Source: Cyanophora paradoxa (taxonomy: Eukaryota; Glaucocystophyceae; Cyanophorales; Cyanophoraceae). Taken from it: a DNA stretch of 64,000 nt. Below are positions 11,701 through 20,062 of the stretch, piece after piece (position 1 is the first letter of the stretch; each line of letters begins with the position of its first letter). The notes below the pieces were generated by a model, which saw only the letters and a program-made list of their open reading frames with translations, was not told the origin of the DNA and made no database searches. The stretch lies in the NCBI GenBank assembly GCA_004431415.1, contig QPMI01000142.1, forward strand, positions 1 through 64,000, read 5' to 3'. The position numbers were made by a program, and so were the translations under genes.

Positions 11701-12719
11701 AGAATGGAGCGGATCGCGAAGCGGAGCTCGTCATGCTCAAGGAAACTGGACCGGACCGGATCCCGGAGCGTGAGCAGTGAAACTAATAGAATATATATGG
11801 TATACCGGACCGCGTCCGTCCGCGAAATAGATTAAGCTCAAGCTTAAGCGCATAAAAGAGCAGACTGACCGGTTGTCTCGATTGTTCTGCCGCGTGACGC
11901 GGCGCTGCGGATCTTGCCGAATATGAGCGTCGCGACGTTCAACCCACGCGGGGTCGCTCCCGTTCACCCTGGGAGCAGAAATACGTTAAATAGAAATTTT
12001 ACTGAACACCCGGCCCCAGAATAATCATATATATGCATGAATTCATATCGTCAACTTCGAAATTCGCGAAATCAAGCCACGGTGGCTCACCACGTGAAAA
12101 CGACGTCAACATCCAGGGCAGGTCTCTCGAGCTCTTCCGCGACAGTCCTTGGCGCTTGCAGGGGAGCTGTGGACGATACACCTCCGCCGTCGGTGACGAG
12201 ACCCTCGAGCCCGTTATACGCATGAGCGCGTCGGCCGCGGGCCCCGATCGCGACGGCATCATGCATATGGTATCCCGAATTCGAGCTCAAGATCGAGCCG
12301 TCGAGGGAGCATATGACCACAGCGAGCGACGCCAACGAGAAGAAGAACAGTGTACAGAGGGACCTCCTGCAGCGCTCCCTTGGCCTGAAACGGGACACGT
12401 GCACGTGGGCGTGGATATCGATGTTGCCACATGCGCGAGAGCAGCTGCAGCTGCAGCGTCGACGTCGTCCGTGCGTGAAAGGCACTATGCTTGAGATGAA
12501 CTCGCGTATCTGCTTTCGCCCATTCTCGGTCCATGGCCAGGCGCCGACGTGGTTGTCGCGATTGATCATGGTGTGCATCAGAGTGCATGCGCGCAGATCT
12601 AGACGTCGTTGCCGCGCCGCCGCACCGCTGCCGGCCGCGGAGCCGGCCCCGCGTACGCGTGCAGTGCCGTAATACGTACGCGTATCGCCTACGTACACGC
12701 ACCACGGTACCGGTAGCAC
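8768..12719 (-). CDS. Stealth-family UDP-sugar phosphotransferase (GNPTAB-like) with EF-hand
   Basis: Exons match the four Stealth conserved regions in order. A possible signal anchor (LFFFSLASLAVVICSL, near 12330) precedes DVDVVFTW, which splices in phase (12090/11968) to VNGSDPAWVERR, giving the CR1 signature. Then come FLEHDELRFAIRSILLHASW (11745-11680), NIYIVSDAQRPGWLSLP (11589-11406) and LHRIPGLSGRALFLNDDFFL (CR2, 11327-11091). CR3 is AYVSHMPRPVEVAVLREM plus FRSAGDLHTFFLAPHF. A canonical EF-hand loop DANGDGRLCPSE lies near 10330, and CR4 is FFCVNDDL...LFPAPAPFEV, ending at 8768. GNPTAB transfers GlcNAc-1-phosphate onto lysosomal enzymes in the Golgi; other members build phosphosugar polymers. 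The true substrate is unknown. An acidic insert (about 9380-9540) lies between the EF-hand and CR4. The start codon is uncertain; 12719 is the upstream limit of the frame. Confidence 0.82.
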
Positions 12720-12962
12720 GTGTGCCTTACTATAAGATCAGCTGCAGCCTGCAGCGGCTAGCTGTATGCTGTCACAGTGTAGCTATAGCCTCGGGTCCTC
12801 AGGTCCTGCGCATGCATGCGCACGGCCCCTGCGCGATGCAGGCTTGATTCCCGCTTGACTCAGTGAATTCGAACCGTCGGAACTGCGGCCGCGCGCTAGC
12901 TAGCAATCGCGCGCCTGCAGCTGGGCCGCCCGCCGCCCAGGCCGGCGAGCAGACGACAGAAA

Positions 12963-12992
12963 TTCGATATCGATATCGATATCGATATCGAT
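12963..12992. repeat. (GATATC)n microsatellite
   Basis: About five perfect copies of the palindromic hexamer ATCGAT/GATATC alternate without interruption. The tract is self-complementary and could form a hairpin. Confidence 0.85.
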
Positions 12993-13740
12993 CCTTCGAA
13001 CTTCCGAGTCTCGGAGGTCAGAATTCGAAGTGCCCAATTGACTCGGTGAACTTCGGAAAGGGCCCCAAGCTTAAGGGTCAAGGCCCAAGGGGCCAAGGCC
13101 CAACTTCCGCCCAAGGGCCGCCGGGCCCGGCGGCCGGGCCGGCAGTGCCCGGCACTGGCCCCGCAGTGCCCGGCACCCAGCCTGTGAGGCTGTGAGCCTG
13201 TGAGTCTGTGACCCAGGCCCCGGCCCCGGCCGCCGGGCGGCCCGGGCCGGCCCGCCGGCCCGGCGCCGGCGCCGGCCGGGGCGGCGCCGGCCGGGCCGCC
13301 GATCCATGCAAATCGCATGCGCGCAATTCCGGATATTTCGGTGACGTCATGGCGTCGCGTGACTCGCGTCTGAATTTTCGAGTAGCTATAGATTTCGCCA
13401 ACCGTCGCGATCGATCAACGTCACGGCGCTCCGAGTGCGCGAACCGTCATGCGCCGGGCGCCGCCGGCACTGTGCAGACAGTGCAGTGTGCATGCCCGCC
13501 GCATTGCCCGGCACTGGGCCGGCAGTAACGTCGAGTCGTCGTCGACTCGGCGCCCCGCGGCGGCGAGTCGACGGCGACTCGGCGCAGATACTCTCAGCTG
13601 CAGAGTCTGCCAGATCTAGAGAGTTGACGTCGGCACTGACTCGGCACTGAGTCGGCAGTGCCACTGTGCCACCGTTGCCACGTGCACGGCCCGGCGGTGA
13701 GTGACCGTGAGTCCCAGTGACTCGAGCTCGGCACCACTGC

Positions 13741-13763
13741 GGTTATAATTATAATTATAATTA
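13741..13763. repeat. (TTATAA)-type AT microsatellite
   Basis: Three to four copies of TTATAA/ATAATT form an isolated AT-only island in otherwise GC-rich DNA. Confidence 0.7.
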
Positions 13764-13805
13764 GTACTGCCGGCGCCGGCGAGTCTAGAGTCTAATTTTT
13801 TTTTT

Positions 13806-14040
13806 TGGTGAATTACCGGCCACAGTCTCTAGACACCAGCACTGCGGAGTCTAGAGTCTAGACTCTAGACTCTAGAGCTGCCGCATTACCTCATGATCAG
13901 TCTACCAGTGTCTAGTACACTGTCTACCGCTGCCTTCGTCTACCAGTAGAACGGAGCCCTGGGCAGCCCCCGCGCGCAGACTGGGCCGCAGTGCTGGCCA
14001 TGGTGTCTAGACTCTAGAGGCTGTGGCCGGTAATTCACCA
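13806..14040. mobile_element. MITE-like element with 20-bp perfect terminal inverted repeats
   Basis: The left end TGGTGAATTACCGGCCACAG (13806-13825) is matched exactly by its reverse complement at 14021-14040. The match extends outward into a T-run on the left and an A-run on the right. The 235-bp interior contains tandem TCTAGA/ACTCTAG palindromes and no coding potential. Size, perfect ends and lack of an open frame fit a non-autonomous DNA transposon. A target-site duplication cannot be defined because of the homopolymer flanks. Confidence 0.55.
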
Positions 14041-15061
14041 AAAACAAAGTAGAACGGAGTCGGCAGCCTTTTTTTGAAGTGAATGCCCAGGGGCCAGCTG
14101 CAGGGCCCAGGGGCAAGCCTGGCAGGCTGTGGCAGGCTCTGGCAGCTAGCTAGTGCGCATGCCCGCTTATATAATTAATTATGTAATTAGTGGCGCTGAC
14201 ACTGGCTGTGCGCGGGCACTGCTAAGTGACATTGATGCGAAACGTCACGGGCTTCGACTTACTCCGCGCCATGATATTTCCGGGGCCATGATATTTCATG
14301 TAAACGTTTACGTAAGCTTTAAAGCTTGACACGTATACGTCTACGTACGCGCGCGCGGAGATATCGATAGGAGAAATCAACGTATAGTACTGGCCATGGG
14401 TATACATGTCTAAAGCTGCAGCCTGTACATGAATAGCTAATCGGCCTTGGGGAAAGGAGCTCGAGAGGCCCTTATATAATTATGTTAATTAGGTTGGGTC
14501 CTGCATATGAACGTATTTATAAATTATTCAAGATCCGGAGAGGAAATCAAGATCTAGCTAGAGGAGAGCTAGCTGTAGCGCTGCGCATGCGCCTTCTCTC
14601 GATTCAGCAGCAACTGTAATCACAAGTCCTGTAAGCTCATGATCATGCTCGCAAAATTGCGTCGCGGGGTCGCCGGCGCTGCGGGCGCCGGCGCTGCGGG
14701 CGCCGGCCTCGGATCCGGAGGAGCTGCAGCGTTAGCAAAAGTGAGCAGCTGCGGGCGCATTAAATTGCCTGGACTATTTTGCGGCATTTCTGCAGCCCAC
14801 ACGCCCCAGCCTGCAGCGTGGCCCGCTGTAGTCCTTCGAATTCATTCCGAAGCGGTCATCGTTAGCTCAGCCACAGCTTTGCAAGCGAATTCAGGTTTCG
14901 GCCATATGCATGGCCAGTGCCGCATGTTCGCTGCTCGCTCCGGGCAGGCGAACGAGCGTGAGCCCGCAAAAATAAATGATTCCAGGCGCTCTCTTTCCCT
15001 GCCTGCTGTACGGGCGCTTTGGTCGGGTTGCAGTCCAAGGCCGCAGCCCGAGCCGCGAAAC
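14041..15061. other. Gene-free stretch of mixed composition
   Basis: AT-rich segments (TATATAATTAATTATG near 14170, 14470-14530) alternate with palindromic blocks. From 14640 the GC content rises and a 232-residue frame opens on the + strand. Its only feature is a hydrophobic run that is the antisense of a charged - strand reading, so I do not call it. Confidence 0.35.
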
Positions 15062-15361
15062 TCAGTGTTTTTCGCGGCGCTCCTCTCGCCACTGGCGCTG
15101 CTCATACCACTTGTCATCATTCCCGTCGCTCTTCCGATCACCCTCGCCATCGCTTTCGCCGCGCTTCTTTCTCCCTTCGCCGTCATCTTCGGGACCTCGT
15201 TCAACCTCAAGACGGGCTTCTTTGCGTCAATTCTCGGCGCGCAGCTCCCCCCTGTCGCCATCTTCAATCGTCTCCGGGAGCACGTCGCGGCCCGCCGGCG
15301 CCAGATCGGGTTTCAAGGTCGCGCGACGCGTGCGTAAATTTATCAACGCCTCCGTTAATTA
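15062..15361 (-). CDS. Candidate exon(s) of an unrecognised charged protein, with in-frame TGA
   Basis: On the - strand a frame reads ATLKPDLAPAGRDVLPETIE, meets a TGA at 15229-15227, and continues in the same frame as LEVERGPEDDGEGRKKRGES and then DDKWYEQRQWREERREKH before its stop at 15062. Both halves have protein-like, highly charged composition, unlike the other frames. The TGA may reflect a base error, a missed intron, or readthrough. No start codon or family is recognised. The opposite strand gives a hydrophobic reading over the same bases and is the alternative. Confidence 0.3.
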
Positions 15362-15365
15362 TATA

Positions 15366-15507
15366 AGATCAGCACCTGATTACTTGAATGACAACTTGAT
15401 TTAGCGAATACCTGCTTCCCTTTTGACAAGTTAGAGATCAGCATCTGATTACTTGAATAACAAATTAAATTGATTTAGCGAATCTCGTCTTTCCTTTTTG
15501 ACAAATC
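15366..15507. repeat. Imperfect direct repeat of about 70 bp
   Basis: Two adjacent copies share AGCAYCTGATTACTTGAATR, then TTGATTTAGCGAAT and CTTTTGACAA, spaced alike in each copy. The tract lies just upstream of the next + strand gene. Confidence 0.7.
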
Positions 15508-15593
15508 GATTTTGCGATTTCGAACTCGCAGTTCGCAGTTTGCAATCGAAGGACGGGACGCAAGCGCCCGCGCATGCGCGGAGCGCGAGCCAG

Positions 15594-16531
15594 ATCAGCG
15601 TTCTCTTCGACCGCGTCTACGGCGAAGGCGAGCTCTCCGTTTCGTTCGACTGCGCCGCGGGGGACCCGCTGGAGACGCTGCAGGCGACGGCCCGCCTCGT
15701 CGGCGTCCTCGCGCAGAGCTGCGCGAGCCCCGGGCCCGCCGTCTCTCTGGGTGCGCGCGCCTCTCGCGCCCGAAATCTCACACCCGACGTTCTTGAATAA
15801 AGCTGCGCAGAGTATGGTCCGGCGGCGGCGTCGGAGGGCGAGGAGGGCGCCGAGCTGCGGATCAGCCTCGTGGACCCGGGCCGCAGCTTCCTCCTCTCCT
15901 TCCACCGCGAGGGGCCCTTCCTCTCCTTCGAGCTCTTCGTCCGTGCGCGCGCGCCTCGCTCTGGACTTCGAAATGCAAAATATTCATCGCTGTCAAATTT
16001 AAATTTGATTCGGGGCTCCTCGCGATCGCCGGCACAGAAAACGGGACGCTGAAGGCGGGGGAGGTGGACGCCGTGCGGGAGCTGTATGACGCTGCCAACG
16101 GACTCGCGGGCCCCGAAGTCCTCTCCGTGCGCTCTAATCATAATTGATAAGAAGGAATTGCAAACACAATTCGAATTTGTTCGCCGCTTCGCGAGACGAC
16201 CCCCCAAAAATTCTGCGCAATTCTGCGCAGAATCGCGCGCGATGACGGCGGCGCGTGCGCAGGCGGAGGACGAGGCCGCGCGCGATCGCGAGCCAGCGGC
16301 GTCGCTCTCCCGCATCCTGGGGCGGCCCCCCTCGGGTGCGCTCTTCCTAGGTTTCTGTGTCTGCTTCGAGCGCCAGCCTAGGCCTCCCGCTGCCGGAGTC
16401 CTTGCCAAGGCTTTTCGCGCCTGAATATTTTTTAATGTGGGCGGGGCGGGGCGGTGCCCGGGACGTCGCGCGCAGGGGAGGAGTCGGAGGCGGTCCGCGC
16501 GGTGCTGGGTCTGCGGATCCCGGAGGGCTGA
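15594..16531 (+). CDS. Unrecognised small protein, five visible exons
   Basis: Five exons join in phase with consistent GTGCG donors and GCAG acceptors: 15594-15750 (ISVLFDRVYGEGELSVSFDC), 15811-15942 (ELRISLVDPGRSFLLSFHRE), 16038-16126 (NGTLKAGEVDAVRELYDAAN), 16263-16335 (REPAASLSRILGRPPSG) and 16476-16531 (EESEAVRAVLGLRIPEG, then stop). The phase agreement across four introns is the main support. The first two exons look beta-strand rich and the rest helical. NGTLKAGEVDAV is faintly EF-hand-like but lacks the usual ligands. An upstream exon with the start codon has not been found. I recognise no family. Confidence 0.5.
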
Positions 16532-17404
16532 CGTCGTGGTTCTCGGGCTGGCAATATCAACATGAATACCGATTAGATTGGACGCGGGATTAGACGCGAA
16601 GTCCAACTTCGCCATTTTACAGCTAGCTATATATAGTGACCAAACTGTAGATGCGGTCTGTAGATCGATGTAGCTCGAGCTCATGATCGCTCTTGCGCAA
16701 GTAATGCAGCCTAGTAATATTAATTATACGTTTTCCGCACTGGTTGCAAGATATAGAGATTCTAGAGTCTCGAGCCTCGGAGTCTAAACTCGATAACTGT
16801 AAACATAAGAGTATCCGCCGCCGGCGCGGGGACCGCCGGCACTCTAGCTTTTTCGCCAAAACACGAAAATCCTGGGGAATACTAATTCGCCAGCGTCTTG
16901 ATTTCGCCAGTGAATTCGAATTCGAATTGCCACCCAGCGACTTCGCCATTGAAGGGTCATGATCATGATCAGTCGCTCGTGGCCCTCTTTTCATACAAGG
17001 CTTAATTCGCCAGCGTCAAATATTCGCCAGCGCGAGGGTCTGGCGAATACAGTCGAAATTAACCGCCGGCGGATATTCGTGCGTTTCACCAGTACGTATC
17101 CACCTCCGGACCTGCGCGCAGCTGGCCATGGGAGCTCGAGCACATCCGCCTCAGAGCCATACGTAACCGTGCCGCGATATATTCAACTACGAACGCGTGT
17201 ACTAGTTCACAGAAATTAGTTAAGCTTAAGGTCAAGCTTAAGTCTTAAGCTCGAGCTTAAGCTTGGACTTTAGCTAGCGCTTGCGATGCGCTGCATGCGC
17301 AGTCTACGTGCTACTATTTACAGCAATTGCAATTGCTACTAATCACAGAAGTAACTTGAAAAATCGTGCACGTATATAGGTGGCTACATCTTTATTATTA
17401 CACA
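16532..17404. other. Gene-free intergenic DNA
   Basis: No supported exon. It contains palindromic clusters such as GAATTCGAATTCGAATT (about 16913-16928) and an AAGCTTAAG-rich inverted tract at 17221-17265. The phrase TTCGCCAGCGTC occurs near 16887 and 17006. Confidence 0.4.
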
Positions 17405-17935
17405 TTAGGCGCGGTTCTCGGCCTCCTCGCCGCCGAGCCCCGACGGGAGCTCGCGATCGGCCGGGCCGGCGTCGGAGGCGAGCGCCGCCCCCGGGTCCTC
17501 CGGATCCCGCACGGCAGCGTCCCCGTCGTTCGAGAGCGTCGACCAGGCCTCCGTCCCCTCGCGCTCGCGCTCGCGCTCCCCCTCGCTCGTGCTGCGCTCG
17601 CCCTCGCGCGCCGGTTCGGCGCCGGCCGCGCGGCGCGACCTGCGCGTGCAATTGCAAGGGGTAAGGGATGAACTCAGAATTAATTGTACAATCTGGCAGG
17701 CGAATCCGATCGCGACCTGCGCACCCGCGGGACACGACGTCGACCTCGTGATCGGGCACGTCGGGATTCGCGAGGAGCGCGTGGGCCACAGCGCCCTGCG
17801 GGGCACCCAGCTGCGCTCTGGCAATCAGCGAGGGTCGCGCGCGAATTCGAACACCAAGCTTAAGCTAAGTCCTAGCTAAAGGCGGAGTGCGCAAGGCTCG
17901 CGCACGCGAAGGCCGCCGGCGCTGGCGTGTTCCAT
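17405..17935 (-). CDS. Unrecognised 116-residue acidic protein
   Basis: Three exons join in phase: 17935-17906 (MEHASAGGLR), 17810-17725 (GAVAHALLANPDVPDHEVDV) and 17639-17405. The last exon encodes a Glu/Arg-rich and then acidic tail (EGERSTSEGERERE ... DREL ... GGEEAENRA). Donors are GTGCGC and acceptors GCGCAG. The tail looks disordered. No domain is recognised and no membrane segment is seen. The ten-residue first exon is the weakest part and an upstream exon could replace it. Confidence 0.45.
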
Positions 17936-18758
17936 CGACTCGCGGCGCATTAGCTCCTGAGTCTGAGCGATATAACGATTTTGATAAATGATCAGTTGTT
18001 AGGTGGTTGGATCAAGTTGCTTAATATAATTTTATAAATTGTATGCCGGCGCCGCGCGAATTCGAAGCCTAGAATCGAATGCGGGGAGAGATTTGATCCA
18101 GGCGCGTCGATGAGGAGAACGCCGCGCGAAAAATTACTAGAGTGACGATCCACGGCACTGCGCACCTTGTTCACTCGGCGCTGCTGCCTGCGATGCGCGA
18201 GAAGACGGCGTACGAGTCAGGGGTCGCCACGCATCCGCAAACCACAGCACCGAAATTCTAAGCGCCGCCGCAACGGGAGGGCGGGCGAAGGTGTGCAAAT
18301 TAAAGCGTGCGTAATTCAGCGATATGCCGCACCTGTTCGTAAGCTGCTGCGGCTCCTGGGTCCGCGCAACGGGAGGCGCGGACATGCCTGCAAGCCAGGC
18401 GCGCGGGACGCGAGTCAGCGCGCAAGGGGGCGCGAAAGCGCTGGGGGCATACGCTGGTTCTCATCGCGCGCGCGGTTCTTGCTCGTGTGGAAATCCATAG
18501 GGGGAATAGTGAAGCTTGAAGCGGCGCTGGGGCGCTGCGCGCGCGACGCTCGTGAGGGGCCAGGGCGCAATTCTAGCGCGATGGGCGCGCGGGCCACGTA
18601 CGGAGAAGCGGAGCTGCGTCGGCGAAGATCGAAAACGTCGGGGGGAATGAGCCGGCACGGGTACACACGTCTCGCCAGCTCAACTTCGTTTCTGTCGCCG
18701 CCGACCCGTCGGCCCTTGGACTCGGCCGTGCAGCGCATTGACCGGCAGCCAGTCAGCG
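17936..18758. other. Gene-free gap upstream of the REEP gene
   Basis: Open frames occur on both strands but none has splice-consistent neighbours or a recognisable motif. The region separates two divergent genes and should hold both promoters. No TATA box is evident. Confidence 0.35.
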
Positions 18759-19817
18759 ATGGGCAGCTTCACCTATGGGCTCGTGAAACTCGGCTTGGGC
18801 ACAGTCGCTCCGGGCTGGCAGGCTTTCAAAGCGGTCAGGGCGAACGATGCAGCCGCCAAGGAAGCATACTGTGAGCGCCGTGTTCCTCCACGCCGCCGCC
18901 TTGCAGCGACGCCTGGTCCCGGCCTGTCGCTGACTTCTTCTGCCGCCGCTCGTTCAACCGCACGCAGTGATCTTCTTCATCGTGTTTAGCGTGTTCTGCT
19001 GCATCGGTGCGCGCCCGTGCGCCTCGCGCGCTTCACCTGACTCCGCGCGCCTGGAAGCCTGGTTCGCGTGTGACTCGTCGCTTCTCCGTCGCGCAGAGTG
19101 GGTTCTGGACCTGTTCGTCAGCTTCCTGCCCTTCTATTGGGAGCTGAAGGTGCGCCGTGTCCTCGATTGAAGTTAGACCCGGGGTGCGCTCGGCCGCCGT
19201 GGCGATGATTGAAGTGGAGACCAGCGCTGCGGCTGGGCCGTGCCACTACAGGCGGCCGCCCCATGTTGCACGCGTGGGGATTCTAGCGAGTCCGCGCGGT
19301 TGCGAGCCAGCTGATGCGCCCGGCGCAGACGGTGGCGGTCATCTGGCTGGCGCAGTACCAGGGCGCGCAGACGCTGTACAACAGCTACCTGGGCCCTCTC
19401 CTCCAGCAGAACGAGGCGAAGATCGAGAAGGCCGTCATCGAGGCGCGCCGCGCGCCCGCCCTCCTGCGCCCGGCCGCCCGCCGCTGAGTATGAGGCGCCG
19501 GCCGCGCAGGGCAAGCAGAAGGCTGCGGCCAAGGCGAAGGAGTACGGCGTCGTCGTCGCGAACGCAGTGCGCAAGCACACCGGGGAGCTGGTTGTCAAGG
19601 TGCCTGCCGCCCATCGCGATTCGCATTTGATCCCGCGGGGCAGGAGCCGACCCGCTGCGCGCAGGGCCAGCAGATTCTGCTCACGCAGCTCGCCAACGCA
19701 CAGAACGCCAACCTCCAGCGGCGGACAGCGCCGCGTAACTCCGCCGCGGCCGCCGCGCAGGGCGCCGCCCCGGCCGCGCAGGCCGCTGCGCCCTCCGAGG
19801 GCCAGGACCGGTCCTGA
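18759..19817 (+). CDS. REEP/Yop1/HVA22 (TB2/DP1) ER membrane-shaping protein
   Basis: Six exons (18759-about 18873, 18968-19006, 19097-19149, 19329-19442, 19489-19599, 19665-19817) join into the TB2/DP1 domain. Matching parts are GTVAPGWQAFKAVRAND, IFFIVFSVFCCI, EWVLDLFVSFLPFYWELK, TVAVIWLAQYQGAQTLYNSY and LGPLLQQNEAKIEKAV. In this family, hairpin membrane segments bend tubular ER and bind Rab/reticulon partners. The C-terminal tail is Ala/Gln/Lys-rich (GKQKAAAKAKEYG ... NANLQRRTAPRN) and ends EGQDRS. The fourth intron (19443-19488) is GC-AG. The start fits because MGSFTYGLVKLGLG lies directly before the domain; the length of roughly 180 residues is normal for the family. It is convergent with the TTLL gene. 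Confidence 0.9.
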
Positions 19818-20062
19818 GCGCGCCGCGCGGTGCCGTCCCTTTTTCTCACATGTAGGATTTCCCCCCCCGAACGGAGCGCGTCTTCTGTACAGTAGTGGCC
19901 TTGATAGTCGCGCCACAAGCAGCCTGCCTGTGGCGGCGAGGCTGCAACGGACAGCCGGTTTGTCGGCTGGTGCTGTTGAAATGCAGAAACAACTACAAAA
20001 GGAAGTGCACGCGCGCGCATGGGAAAAAGCGTCACAAAAAGGGCGCCCCCCGGGCCCGAAAG

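Larger units (their letters stand above)
12720..13805. other. Gene-free, palindrome-rich intergenic DNA
   Basis: No exon can be supported here. The stretch is packed with 4-8 bp reverse palindromes (GCATGC, GAATTC, ATCGAT, TCTAGA) and includes GGCCGGGC-type tracts near 13130-13310 and phrases such as CAGTGCCCGGCACTGG repeated around 13140-13180 and 13490-13520. The promoter of the upstream Stealth gene probably lies in its first few hundred bases. Confidence 0.4.

Noticed and set aside
14639-15337. + strand 232-residue frame with hydrophobic segment FAALLSPLALLIPLVIIPVA
   Set aside because: The hydrophobic run is what the charged - strand reading looks like in antisense; there is no conserved motif or splice support. 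Not excluded, but not called.
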